Under the pieces are notes generated by a model that did no database searches, had not been told where the DNA came from, and saw only the letters and a program-made list of their open reading frames with translations. A stretch of 56,361 bases of DNA, taken from assembly GCF_029335315.1 (NCBI RefSeq), contig NZ_JARJLT010000028.1, positions 1 through 56,361 on the forward strand, written 5' to 3'. Of this stretch, positions 40,399 to 48,756 are shown piece after piece; positions within the stretch are counted from its first letter, which is position 1; every line of letters begins with the position of its first letter. The DNA is from Pseudomonas citronellolis. Its GTDB lineage: Bacteria > Pseudomonadota > Gammaproteobacteria > Pseudomonadales > Pseudomonadaceae. Position numbers and translations under genes: made by a program.

Positions 40399-40530
40399 TC
40401 CAGGTAAGCCTGAACGCCACTTGGCGGGCCGGCTCTATGCCAATCACGCCGCGAAGGACTGAGGCTAGTAACGCCGGCAGGCAATGCCAAATGTTGCGCT
40501 AGGCGGTGCCAAAACCGTCGCGCGCTTACA
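40399..40530 (+). promoter_or_regulatory. prophage right end with transposase-binding sites
   Basis: The end is GCTTACA. GTGCCAA at 40506-40512 is 18 bases from the end, mirror-matching the left site. ATGCCAA follows at 40484-40490 and 40437-40443. No gene lies in this stretch. Confidence 0.75.
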
Positions 40531-40535
40531 GAGTT
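40531..40535. repeat. target-site duplication, right copy (GAGTT)
   Basis: Same five bases as 7702-7706, directly after the ACA end. Confidence 0.93.
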
Positions 40536-40593
40536 CGGGCGGGCGGCGATCGAGGGATTCACCGAGGGCAAGTCGGTGTGCATCACCTATTGA
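40531..40593 (+). pseudogene. displaced 3' end of the aldehyde dehydrogenase
   Basis: Reads EFGRAAIEGFTEGKSVCITY then TGA. This is the ordinary C-terminus of aldehyde dehydrogenases after PFGGYKQSGLGR, whose upstream part ends at 7706. It has no start and cannot be expressed unless the prophage is excised precisely. Confidence 0.92.
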
Positions 40594-40684
40594 TCGCCAT
40601 CGGAGGCTGTGGTTCGGCCGATGAGCCCAATCGCGGACGGAGTCCGCTCCTACGCCCGTGCTTCCTGGAACCGTAGGAGCGTAG

Positions 40685-40765
40685 GGCGGATAACCGTTCG
40701 CGGTTATCCGCCGTTGGCCCGAGCGCCGGAGCTGACGGCGGATAACGCCTTAGGCGTTATGCGCC
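40685..40765. repeat. REP-like palindrome pair
   Basis: First palindrome: 11-bp arms GGCGGATAACC/GGTTATCCGCC (40685-40712). Second: 13-base arms GGCGGATAACGCC/GGCGTTATGCGCC with one mismatch (40737-40765). Related copies occur at 51383-51465 and 56301-56329. Confidence 0.8.
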
Positions 40766-41112
40766 CTACGGGTTTCCAGAGGAACAGCCGAGCACGCCGA
40801 GCGCCCCGTTCAGGAGGCCGAGCGAACCCCCCGCTCAGGAGGTCGGGCGAAATGGATGTCGCGCGAGCCCCGATCTGTACAGGGACGTACAGTCGTGGGG
40901 GGGACGCCTAGTTCGTGCCTCCGTGGCGGGGGAGTTCGCGAGGGAAGCCCGGCTTGCCGGGCCCGGATGCCGGGGCAAGCGTTTTGGTTACTTTTTGCGG
41001 GGCCGGCCTTCCGGCGTTTGCAAAAGTGACTCGCCCGAGGGGGCGAAACAAGAAACATCCGAGCACTCATAAGCGGCGCGCTACACCAAGCCCAAAACGA
41101 GAAGTCGCTGGG

Positions 41113-41130
41113 TCCCCGCGTTCGCGGGGA
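41113..41130 (-). terminator. hairpin after the TRAP operon
   Basis: Perfect 8-bp stem TCCCCGCG/CGCGGGGA with a 2-base loop, 33 bases past the last TRAP gene stop. It belongs to a widespread intergenic repeat type and could end transcription, though no T-run follows. Confidence 0.45.
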
Positions 41131-41163
41131 TGACACATGGAAGGACGGGGTGAGAGGCCAAGC

Positions 41164-42486
41164 TCAGAGGCTCAGCAAGCACAGCGACACCCCCGGCACC
41201 AGCACCAGCAACACGATCCGCAACAGGTCCGAGGCCAGGAACGGCAGCACGCCCTTGGCGGTTTCCAGGTACGGCACGTCCTTGGCCAGCTTGTTGACGA
41301 TGAACAGGTTCATCCCCAGCGGCGGGTGGATCAGGCCGATCTCTACCACCATCAGCGCCAGGATGCCGAACCAGATCGACTTCTCCCCTTCGCTCAGGCC
41401 GTAGAACTCCAGGCCCATGATCATCGGGTAGAAGATCGGGATGGTCAGCAGGATCATCGCCAGCGAGTCCATCACGCAGCCCAGCAGCAGGTATATCAGC
41501 AGGATCGCCGCCAGCACCAGCAACGGCGCCAGGCCGCTGTCGCGAACCCAGCTGGCCAGCTCCACCGGCATCTGCGTCAGGGCCAGGCCGGAGTTGAGCA
41601 GGTCGGCGCCGAGCAGCACCAGGAAGATCATCGCGCTGGCCTCGGCGGTGCCGCTCAGGCTCTTGCCCAGGCCGTCCCAGCGCATGCCGCCCTTGCACAC
41701 CGCCATCAGCCCGCAGGCCGCCGCGCCGATCGACGCCGCCTCGGTGGGGTTGGCCCAGCCGCCGTAGATGCCGACGATCACCACCAGGAAAATCGCCAGG
41801 ATCGGTAGCACCTGCAGCAGCGCCGCCAGGCGCTCGCGGCCGCTGGCCTTCGGCGCCGGCTGGCAGGCGTGCGGGTCGCGGGCGACCTGGATGCGAATCA
41901 CCAGCAGGTAGCCGAGCACCGCCACCAGCGCCGGCAGCATGGCGGCGACGAACAGCTTGGCGATGGATTCCTGGGTCAGCACCGCGTAGATGATCAGCGG
42001 CACCGACGGCGGGATGAGGATGCCCAGGGTGCCGCCGGCGGCCACCGCGCCGGTGGCCAGGCGCCCGGAGTATTTGTGCCGGGCCAGCTCCGGCAGGGCC
42101 ACCTGGCCCATGGTCGCGGCGGTGGCCAGGGACGAGCCACAGATCGCCCCGAAGCCGGCGCAGGCGCCCACCGCCGACAGCGCCAGGCCGCCGCGCCAGT
42201 GGCCGATGAAGGCCGCGGCGCAGCGGAACAGCGTGCGCGACAGGCCGCCGTGGGTGGCGAACTGGCCCATCAGGACGAACAGCGGGATCACCGCCAGGTC
42301 GTAGTTGGACAGCCGCGCGTAGGCCAGGTTGTTGAGGGTGTAGAGCAGCGCGTCGAGCTCGCCCCGGTTGACCACCAGGAAGCACGCCGCGCCGCCGAGG
42401 AACATCGCCACGCCCACCTGCACGCGCAGCACCAGCAACGCCAGCAGGCCGGCGAACATCCACAGGCCCAGGGCCATTCCGCTCAT
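41164..42486 (-). CDS. TRAP transporter large permease (DctM family)
   Basis: 440 residues, about 12 hydrophobic segments, with DctM signatures (NNLAYARLSNYDLAVIPLFVLMG, FGAICGSSLATAATMGQVALPEL, GTLGILIPPSVPLIIYAVLT, IGLIHPPLGMNLFIVN). The ATG at 42486 has AAGGAG 8 bases upstream and overlaps the small-subunit stop, which decides against the longer frame. It moves the substrate by sodium-coupled transport. It is the last gene of the DctP-Q-M operon. Confidence 0.93.
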   Translation of the reverse strand: MSGMALGLWMFAGLLALLVLRVQVGVAMFLGGAACFLVVNRGELDALLYTLNNLAYARLSNYDLAVIPLFVLMGQFATHGGLSRTLFRCAAAFIGHWRGGLALSAVGACAGFGAICGSSLATAATMGQVALPELARHKYSGRLATGAVAAGGTLGILIPPSVPLIIYAVLTQESIAKLFVAAMLPALVAVLGYLLVIRIQVARDPHACQPAPKASGRERLAALLQVLPILAIFLVVIVGIYGGWANPTEAASIGAAACGLMAVCKGGMRWDGLGKSLSGTAEASAMIFLVLLGADLLNSGLALTQMPVELASWVRDSGLAPLLVLAAILLIYLLLGCVMDSLAMILLTIPIFYPMIMGLEFYGLSEGEKSIWFGILALMVVEIGLIHPPLGMNLFIVNKLAKDVPYLETAKGVLPFLASDLLRIVLLVLVPGVSLCLLSL

Positions 42487-43019
42487 CGTCCGGCTCCTTC
42501 TTCGACCAGCGCCAGCAGGCTCCGGCACAGCGCGCACAGGCCCAGCAGCGCCAGGCTCGGCACCACCAGGGCCAGGGGAATCCAGTGCGGCAGCGCCAGC
42601 AGGGTGCTGCTGTCCTGGTTGGCGTGGGCCTCCAGCGCCTGCAGCGCGGTGCGCCAGGCGAGCACCCCGGCGACCAGGGCGAACAGCAGGTGCGCCAGGG
42701 CGTCGAGGGCGCGGCGCGCGGCCAGCGGCATCCAGTTGGAAAACATCTCCACGCGGATGTGGTTGTTACGGATTTCGCACAGCGGCAGGAAGGCCGCGAT
42801 GGCCACCGCCGCGCCCATTTCCAGCAGTTCCATGTCGCCGGTGATCGGCGCCGACCACAGCTTGCGGCCGACGATGGAGACCAGCGACATCCCCACCAGC
42901 GCCAGCAGCAGCGCGCCGCCGAGGTAGGCGAAGCCCAGCGCCAGGGCGTCCAGCAGGCGCAACGGCGGGCCCATGGGGCGCGCGGCCCCGGCGTCTTCCA
43001 GGGGCAACAGATCGCTCAT
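42483..43019 (-). CDS. TRAP transporter small permease (DctQ family)
   Basis: 178 residues with four membrane helices and the DctQ-type loop (GAAVAIAAFLPLCEIRNNHIRVEMF). ATG 43019 follows TAGGAG. It lies 11 bases after dctP and overlaps the large permease by 4 bases. It forms the membrane unit with the large permease. Confidence 0.9.
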   Translation of the reverse strand: MSDLLPLEDAGAARPMGPPLRLLDALALGFAYLGGALLLALVGMSLVSIVGRKLWSAPITGDMELLEMGAAVAIAAFLPLCEIRNNHIRVEMFSNWMPLAARRALDALAHLLFALVAGVLAWRTALQALEAHANQDSSTLLALPHWIPLALVVPSLALLGLCALCRSLLALVEEGAGR

Positions 43020-43030
43020 GTCCGTCGCTC

Positions 43031-44062
43031 CTACATCTGCACGCCGTTGGCCTGCGACAGCTCGCGCAGCTGCCGGGCCAGCTCGGCGCCGGGCAGGCCC
43101 TTGCGCTCGGCGTCGGCCACCCACTCGGCGCTGACCCGCTCGCCGGTCTCACGCAGGCGCTGGTAGGCCGGCGGCGCGAAGTTGGCGACGCTGTCGGCGG
43201 GAACCCTCTCGCGGGCGCGGCGCAACTCGGCGTCCCAAGCCTCGCCGAAGCGCCGCACCAGGGCGTCGCCGCTGTTGCGGTCGAGGATCGCCTTGAGGTC
43301 GTCGGGCAGGCGCTCGTAGCTGCGCGGGTTCATCAGCATGCCGAGCAGAGTGATGGAGAAGGTCGGCCGGCCCTCGGGCACGTCGGTGTGGCGGCGGGTG
43401 ACCTCGTCGAGCTTGAGCGCCGGAATCAGCTCCCAGCTGGCCAGCGCGCCGTCGATCACGCCCTTGGACAGAGATTCGGTGAGCTGCGCCGCCGGCATGC
43501 TCACCGGTGCGGCGCCGAGGCCGGCGACCAGGCGCGCGCTCATCCGCGACGAGGCGCGCAGCTTCAGGCCCTTGAAGTCCTCCGGCTCACCCACGGCCTT
43601 GCCGGTGGTGTGCAGCTGCATGCCGCCGTCGCTGTGCAGGGCCAGCACCCGGTAGCCCTTGTAGTCGTCCTGCAGGGCCTGGCGGTAGAACTGCCAGACG
43701 ATGCTCGAGGCCTGCACGCCATTGGCCGGCAGCATGAACGGCAACTCCACCGCCTCGCTGCGCGGGAAGCGCCCCGGCGAATAGCCCGGCGCGGTCCAGA
43801 CGATATCCACCACGCCGTTGCGCACCTGGTCGGGCAATTGCGCCGGGGTGCCGCCGAGCTGCATCGAAGGGTAGATCTGGCACTGGATGCGCTGCTCCGA
43901 CTCGCGCGCCAGGGTCTCGCACCAGGGCTGGATGACGTGCTGCTGGGCGTTGGAGCTGGCCGGCAGGAAGTGCGCGATCTTCAGCGTGACGCGCTCCGCC
44001 GCGGTGGCGGGAGCCAGGCTGCCACAGGCCAGCAGCAGGGCCAGGAGGGAGGGTCTGTACAT
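43031..44062 (-). CDS. TRAP transporter substrate-binding protein (DctP family)
   Basis: 343 residues. A signal peptide (residues 1-21, LLALLLACGSLAPATAA) precedes the mature periplasmic protein, with VTLKIAHFLPASSNAQQHVIQPW and the conserved KGLKLRASSRMSARLVAGLGAAPVSMP segment, whose Arg normally binds a substrate carboxylate. So the ligand is probably an organic or aromatic acid. First gene of the TRAP operon, divergent from the porin. Confidence 0.93.
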   Translation of the reverse strand: MYRPSLLALLLACGSLAPATAAERVTLKIAHFLPASSNAQQHVIQPWCETLARESEQRIQCQIYPSMQLGGTPAQLPDQVRNGVVDIVWTAPGYSPGRFPRSEAVELPFMLPANGVQASSIVWQFYRQALQDDYKGYRVLALHSDGGMQLHTTGKAVGEPEDFKGLKLRASSRMSARLVAGLGAAPVSMPAAQLTESLSKGVIDGALASWELIPALKLDEVTRRHTDVPEGRPTFSITLLGMLMNPRSYERLPDDLKAILDRNSGDALVRRFGEAWDAELRRARERVPADSVANFAPPAYQRLRETGERVSAEWVADAERKGLPGAELARQLRELSQANGVQM

Positions 44063-44408
44063 GGGCGTACCTCGTTGTCGTTCTTGTTGTGGGCCGGCGC
44101 CAGGCGATGGTCGGGCGCGGCGGGGCGAGGCACATAGTTAACACTTTAACGATATTTCGCCGAGGGCCATCCCGGCATTCACGCCCGAGGCTTTGTATCA
44201 ATATGTTAACGAAATTACGGAAATCCAGACGCCGTGAGCTTGGCCAGCAGGGCCGCCCAATAGACACATCGCTTGCGGAAAAGCCTGTGAGCCAGGTAGG
44301 ACAAGTCCCAGCTACACCCACATATAGTTAATAAGTTAATCATGTGATAAAACCCCTCCCTCACGCCCCGACGAGGGCGCAGAACAAGAACAACAAAGGG
44401 GAACCAGC
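44063..44408. promoter_or_regulatory. divergent control region between TRAP operon and porin
   Basis: The 346-base gap is A/T-richer than its surroundings and holds three TTAAC-type direct repeats with an 8-bp period: GTTAACACTTTAAC (44137-44150), GTTAACATATTGATAC on the minus strand (44195-44210) and GTTAATAAGTTAAT (44327-44340). The outer two are each preceded by CACATA. The same pattern lies upstream of the AraC-type regulator (3801-3815). No gene is visible. Confidence 0.55.
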
Positions 44409-45668
44409 ATGTCCGCCAAACAACCTCGAAAGCGTCTCTCACCCCGCTGCTGGCTGCTCGCCGGCGGCCTCCTGCCGCTGGCCTGCGAGGCCGGTTTCAT
44501 CGATGACAGCGGCGCCCGCCTCGACCTGCGCAACTTCTACCAGCTGCGCGACTACCGCCAGGACAACGCCACGCAGTCGCAAGCCGGGAACTGGTCCCAG
44601 GCCTTCGTCCTGCGCCTGCAATCGGGTTTTACCGAGGGGCCGATCGGCTTCGGCCTCGACGCCACCGGGCTGCTCGGCGTGAAGCTGGATTCCGGGCGCG
44701 GGCGCAGCGGCGACGGCACCCTGCCCTTCGGGCCGAACTCGCGCGAGCCGGCGGACGACTTCAGCCACGCCGGGCTGACCGCCAAGCTGCGCTACTCGAA
44801 GACGCAGCTGCACATCGGCCTGCTGGAACCGCAGCTGCCGGTGGTGTTCCGCGACGACGTGCGGCTGCTGCCGCAGACCTTCGACGGCGCGCTGCTGACC
44901 TCCAACGAGATCGACAGGCTGACGCTCACCGCCGGCCAGCTGTGGAAGTCCCGCACGCGCGAGTCGTCGGGCAACGACGACATGTACATCATGGGCCGCA
45001 GCAAGGCCTTCGCCAGCGACGAGTTCAACCTCGCCGGCGCCAGCTACGCCTTCACCCCGAACCTGAGCGCCAGCTACTACTACGGCGAGCTGAAGGACAT
45101 CTACCAGCAGCACTACTACGGCCTGCTGCACACCTTGCCGCTGGCCGAGGGCCTGTCGCTGCGCAGCGACCTGCGCTACTTCGACAGCGACGCCGACGGC
45201 AAGGCCATCTCCGGCCCGGTGGACAACCGCAACCTGAGCCTGATGTTCACCCTGCGCGCCGGCGCCCATGCCGTCGGCGTGGCCTACCAGAAGATGCTCG
45301 GCGACGACGGCTTCCCCACCCTCAACGGCTACACCCCGCCCTACTCGCACAACCTGATGACCATCCAGACCTTCACCCAGCCGGGCGAGAAGTCCTGGCA
45401 GCTGCGCTACGACTATGACTTCGCGGCCCTCGGCGTGCCCGGCCTGAGCTTCATGACCCGCTACGCCAAGGGCACCGACATCGACCGCGGCGCCGGCCGC
45501 GCGGACGGCCACGAGTACGAGCGCGACAGCGACCTCGCCTACACCCTGCAGGACGGGGCGCTGAAGGGGTTGTCGCTGCGTTGGCGCAACGTCACGGTGC
45601 GCAGCAGCCATGGGGCGGACATGGACGAGAACCGCCTGATCGCCAACTACACGGTGAAGTTCTGGTAG
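44409..45668 (+). CDS. OprD-family outer-membrane porin
   Basis: 419 residues from ATG 44409 behind AAAGGGG. A signal peptide (to about residue 28) is followed by the OprD hallmarks: GFIDDSGARLDLRNFYQLRDYR, SGFTEGPIGFGLDATGLLGVKLDSG, and NLSASYYYGELKDIYQQHYYG, ending in ANYTVKFW, a C-terminal aromatic for barrel assembly. OprD-type porins pass amino acids and small aromatic or carboxylic acids. Being divergent from a TRAP operon with shared sites, it probably carries the same substrate. Confidence 0.93.
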   Translation: MSAKQPRKRLSPRCWLLAGGLLPLACEAGFIDDSGARLDLRNFYQLRDYRQDNATQSQAGNWSQAFVLRLQSGFTEGPIGFGLDATGLLGVKLDSGRGRSGDGTLPFGPNSREPADDFSHAGLTAKLRYSKTQLHIGLLEPQLPVVFRDDVRLLPQTFDGALLTSNEIDRLTLTAGQLWKSRTRESSGNDDMYIMGRSKAFASDEFNLAGASYAFTPNLSASYYYGELKDIYQQHYYGLLHTLPLAEGLSLRSDLRYFDSDADGKAISGPVDNRNLSLMFTLRAGAHAVGVAYQKMLGDDGFPTLNGYTPPYSHNLMTIQTFTQPGEKSWQLRYDYDFAALGVPGLSFMTRYAKGTDIDRGAGRADGHEYERDSDLAYTLQDGALKGLSLRWRNVTVRSSHGADMDENRLIANYTVKFW

Positions 45669-45715
45669 TGGGGAATGGCGCGCGCCGCACGAAGGCGCTG
45701 GATAGGAGCGGACGG

Positions 45716-45762
45716 TAGGAGCGCGCCATGCGCGCGAATCGCGGGCATGGCCCGCTCCTACG
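45716..45762. repeat. paired REP elements between convergent genes
   Basis: GTAGGAGCG (45716-45724) and CGCTCCTAC (45754-45762) are the inverted outer ends of two facing REP hairpins. They lie between the porin and flhB stops and may end both transcripts. A related single element is at 56248-56270. Confidence 0.75.
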
Positions 45763-45775
45763 GGGGTGTGGAGGG

Positions 45776-46912
45776 CTACTCGTCGCGGCGCAGGTCCGGC
45801 GGGATCGGCACGTTCGGCATCGGCCCCGGGCGCTTGCCCTTGCCGGCGCGGAACTGCTTGAGCTGGTAGACGTAGGCCAGCACCTGGGCCACCGCCAGGT
45901 ACAGCCCGGCGGGGATTTCCTGGTCCAGCTCGGTGGAGTAGTAGACCGCCCGCGCCAGCGCCGGCGACTCCAGCACCGTCACCTTGTGCTCCTGGGCCAC
46001 CTCGCGGATCTTCAGGGCGAGGAAGTCGTTGCCCTTGGCCAGCAGCTTGGGCGCACCGCCGGCGGCGGCGTCGTACTTCAGCGCCACGGCGAAGTGGGTC
46101 GGGTTGGTGATGACCACGTCGGCGTCGGGCACCGCCTGCATCATCCGCCGCTGCGCCATTTCCCGCTGCAGGCGGCGGACCTTGGCCTTGACCTCGGGCT
46201 TGCCCTCGGAGTCCTTGTACTCGTCGCGCACTTCCTGCTTGGTCATCAGCAGCTTCTGGCGGTTGTCCCAGAGCTGGTAGGGCACGTCCACCGCGGCGAT
46301 CAGGAACAGGCTGCAGGCCATCCAGAAGGCGCTCCAGCCCACCACCTTGACGCTCTCCACGATGGCCGTCTGCAACGGCTGGTGCAGCAACGCCAGCAGC
46401 GCGTCCTTGTCCGAGCGCAGCACCAGCACGGCCACCGCCAGCACCACCACGAACTTGATCAGGGCCTTGAACAGCTCCAGCACGGCCTTGGCCGAGAACA
46501 TCCGCTTGAGCCCCTCCAGCGGGTTCATCCGGCTGAACTTGGGCGCCAGCGCCTCGCCGGAGAACAGCCAGCCGCCGAGGCCGATGGGGCCGACGATGGA
46601 GGCGATGAGCAGCACCACCAGGATCGGCCAGAGCCCCTCCGCGGCGCTGCGCGCGGCGATGCCGAGCAGCTGGAACATGCTCTCGCTGTTCATCGCCGTC
46701 TCGCGGGACAGTTCGAAGCTGCCGCGCATCACCTGCATCAGCACGTCGGCCAGGTGCGCGCCATAGACCAGCAGCGCGCCGGCCCCGGCGATCAGCACGG
46801 CGAGCGTGTTGAGCTCCTTGGAACGCGGCAGCTGGCCTTTCTCGCGGGCCTCTCGGCGCCGCTTCTCTGTAGGTTCCTCTGTCTTGTCCTGACCGCTCTC
46901 GCTTTCCGCCAT
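45776..46912 (-). CDS. flhB: flagellar export switch protein FlhB
   Basis: 378 residues. The N-terminal EEPTEKRRREAREKGQLPRSKEL, four membrane segments and the autocleavage motif NPTH at residues 270-273 identify FlhB. After self-cleavage at Asn-Pro the C-terminal domain switches export from rod/hook to filament substrates, in partnership with the hook-length ruler FliK (51486). Overlaps the fliR stop by 1 base. Usually followed by flhA in Pseudomonas; here the porin locus comes next. Confidence 0.97.
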   Translation of the reverse strand: MAESESGQDKTEEPTEKRRREAREKGQLPRSKELNTLAVLIAGAGALLVYGAHLADVLMQVMRGSFELSRETAMNSESMFQLLGIAARSAAEGLWPILVVLLIASIVGPIGLGGWLFSGEALAPKFSRMNPLEGLKRMFSAKAVLELFKALIKFVVVLAVAVLVLRSDKDALLALLHQPLQTAIVESVKVVGWSAFWMACSLFLIAAVDVPYQLWDNRQKLLMTKQEVRDEYKDSEGKPEVKAKVRRLQREMAQRRMMQAVPDADVVITNPTHFAVALKYDAAAGGAPKLLAKGNDFLALKIREVAQEHKVTVLESPALARAVYYSTELDQEIPAGLYLAVAQVLAYVYQLKQFRAGKGKRPGPMPNVPIPPDLRRDE

Positions 46913-47688
46913 CAGCGCGCTCCCACGAGTTCGCGGAGCAGCTGCAGGGCCTGCTGTACCAGGTCCTGGTACTGCGAGAGGATTTCGGCGGTGCCGATCC
47001 AGACGATGACGAAGCCCATCACCAGGGTCAGCGGGAAGCCGATGGAGAAGATGTTCAGTTGCGGCGCGGCGCGGGTCATGGCGCCGAAGGCGAGGTTCAC
47101 CACCAGCAGCGCGGTGACCGCCGGCAGCGCGATCAGCAGCCCGGCGCCAAGCACCCAGCCGAGCTTGCCGGCCACGGTGTAGAGGTGTTCGGAGGACAGC
47201 GCCTGGCCCACCGGCAGGGTGACGAAGCTTTCCGCGATCACCTCGAACACCACCAGGTGGCCGTTCATGGCGAGGAACAGCAGGGTCACCAGCAGGCTGA
47301 AGAACTGCCCCATCACCGGCACCGAGATGCCGTTGGCCGGGTCCACGGTGGAGGCGAAGCCCAGGCCCATCTGCATCGACAGCAACTGCCCGGCGACCAC
47401 GAAGACGTGGAACATCAGCTGCAGGGTGAAGCCGAGCATGGCGCCGACCAGGATCTGCTCGGCCACCAGCACCCAGGCGCGCAGGCTCAGGGCGTCCACC
47501 TGCGGCATCGGCGGCAGGTTCGGCACCAGCACCACGCAGATGGCCAGGCTCAGGTACAGGCGCACCCGCGCCGGCACCATCTGGTTGCTGAAGATCGGCA
47601 TGGTCATCAACAGCGCGCCGATACGGCAGAACGGCAGCATGAAGCTGCCGATCCAGGCGCCGATCTGCGCGTTGCTCAGTTCGAGCAT
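46912..47688 (-). CDS. fliR: flagellar export protein FliR
   Basis: 258 residues, six hydrophobic segments, with FliR features (GSFMLPFCRIGALLMTMPIFSNQMVPARVRLYLSLAI; GLGFASTVDPANG). Part of the FliPQR export channel in the basal body. Start at 47688 overlaps the fliQ stop; its stop overlaps the flhB start. Confidence 0.96.
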   Translation of the reverse strand: MLELSNAQIGAWIGSFMLPFCRIGALLMTMPIFSNQMVPARVRLYLSLAICVVLVPNLPPMPQVDALSLRAWVLVAEQILVGAMLGFTLQLMFHVFVVAGQLLSMQMGLGFASTVDPANGISVPVMGQFFSLLVTLLFLAMNGHLVVFEVIAESFVTLPVGQALSSEHLYTVAGKLGWVLGAGLLIALPAVTALLVVNLAFGAMTRAAPQLNIFSIGFPLTLVMGFVIVWIGTAEILSQYQDLVQQALQLLRELVGAR

Positions 47689-47957
47689 CAGCCGATCAAC
47701 GTCGGGATGCTGGCGATCAGGCCCTGGGTGTACTCCATCAGCTCGCGCAGCAGCCAGGGGCCCAGGGTGATCAGGGTGAGCAGCACCACCAGCATGCGCG
47801 GCAGGAAGCTCAGGGTCTGCTCGTTGATCTGCGTGGCGGCCTGGAACATGGCCACCACCAGGCCCACCAGCAGGCTCGGCAGGACCAGGATGGCGACCAT
47901 CATGGCGGTCAGCCAGAGCGCCTGGCGGAACAGGTCGACTGCGACTTCAGGGGTCAT
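47688..47957 (-). CDS. fliQ: flagellar export protein FliQ
   Basis: 89 residues, two membrane helices (MTPEVAVDLFRQALWLTAMM and the QINEQTLSFLPRMLVV segment), the standard FliQ length. GAGGAGGG lies upstream of the ATG at 47957. Component of the FliPQR gate. Confidence 0.96.
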   Translation of the reverse strand: MTPEVAVDLFRQALWLTAMMVAILVLPSLLVGLVVAMFQAATQINEQTLSFLPRMLVVLLTLITLGPWLLRELMEYTQGLIASIPTLIG

Positions 47958-47976
47958 GGCGCGCCCTCCTCTTGCG

Positions 47977-48756
47977 TCAAACGGTGCCGAAGCTGCCGGC
48001 CAGGGTGCCGATGATCAGCGCCCAGCCGTCGATCAGCACGAACAGCATGATCTTGAACGGCAGCGAGATGATCAGCGGCGACAGCATCATCATGCCCATC
48101 GCCATCAGCACGCTGGACACCACCAGGTCGATGATCAGGAACGGAATGAAGATCATGAAGCCGATCTGGAACGCGGTCTTCAGCTCCGAGGTGACGAACG
48201 CCGGGACCAGGATGGTCAGCGGCGTGGCGTCGGCGCTGGCGATGTCGGTGCGCTTGGACAGGCGCACGAACAGGTCCAGGTCGGATTGCCGGGTCTGCCC
48301 CAGCATGAACGCCTTCAGCGGCACCTGGGCGCGGGTCAGCGCCTCCTGCGCGGGAATCTGCTCGTTCAGGTAGGGCTGCAGCGCGGTGCTGTTGACCCGG
48401 TCGAACACCGGCGCCATGACGAACAGCGTGAGGAACAGCGCGAGGCCGGTGAGAATCTGGTTCGACGGCGTGGTCTGCAGGCCCAGCGCCTGGCGCAGGA
48501 TGGCGAAGACGATGATGATCCGGGTGAAGCTGGTCATCAGCATGACGAACGCCGGGATGAAGCTCAGCGCCGTCATGATCAGCAGGATCTGCAGGCTGAC
48601 CGAATACTCCTGCTGGCCCTGCGGATTGGTGGTCACGGTGATCGCCGAGATCTGCAGCGGATCGGCGGCGAAGGCCTGGGGCGCGAGCAGCGCCAGCAGC
48701 ATGGCCAGCAGCGGCAGGCAACGGCGCAGGGCCTGCGGGATGACGCTCGGACTCAT
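47977..48756 (-). CDS. fliP: flagellar export protein FliP
   Basis: 259 residues. Cleavable signal peptide ([15 protein letters not shown]), then [55 protein letters not shown], all typical FliP. It forms the core of the export gate. Starts in an overlap with the fliO stop. Confidence 0.97.
   Translation of the reverse strand: MSPSVIPQALRRCLPLLAMLLALLAPQAFAADPLQISAITVTTNPQGQQEYSVSLQILLIMTALSFIPAFVMLMTSFTRIIIVFAILRQALGLQTTPSNQILTGLALFLTLFVMAPVFDRVNSTALQPYLNEQIPAQEALTRAQVPLKAFMLGQTRQSDLDLFVRLSKRTDIASADATPLTILVPAFVTSELKTAFQIGFMIFIPFLIIDLVVSSVLMAMGMMMLSPLIISLPFKIMLFVLIDGWALIIGTLAGSFGTV

Larger units (their letters stand above)
7707..40530 (+). mobile_element. Mu-like (B3-like) transposable prophage, 32.8 kb
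   Basis: Bounded by TGTGAGC at 7707 and the inverted end GCTTACA at 40530, flanked by GAGTT on both sides. Contents in order: repressor (minus strand), Ner, transposase A, ATPase B, early genes, GemA, Mor, lysis, terminase, portal, F-like protein, accessory gene, protease/scaffold, major head, G-like and gp36/gp37-like genes, tail tube, frameshifted chaperone, tape measure, tip, fibre and glycine-rich adhesin. There is no tail sheath, so the virion should be a siphovirus like Pseudomonas phage B3. No gene is visibly broken, so the prophage may be inducible. It is shorter than the 37-38 kb of Mu or B3. Confidence 0.95.
40594..41163. other. gene-free intergenic DNA with repeats
   Basis: The stretch holds two REP-like palindromes (40685-40712 and 40737-40765), a block at about 40840-41045 of the common Pseudomonas intergenic type with a GGTTACTTTTTGC/GCAAAAGTGAC hairpin (40985-41029), and a terminator-like hairpin at 41113-41130. 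An open frame at 40609-40911 runs through the palindromes and is not convincing. Confidence 0.7.

Noticed and set aside
40609-40911. 100-codon frame after the dehydrogenase fragment
   Set aside because: It runs through two REP palindromes and the peptide is the kind produced by translating REP repeats.
45776-46912. flhB suspected to be truncated at the junction with the porin locus
   Set aside because: Its length of 378 residues and complete C-terminal domain are normal.
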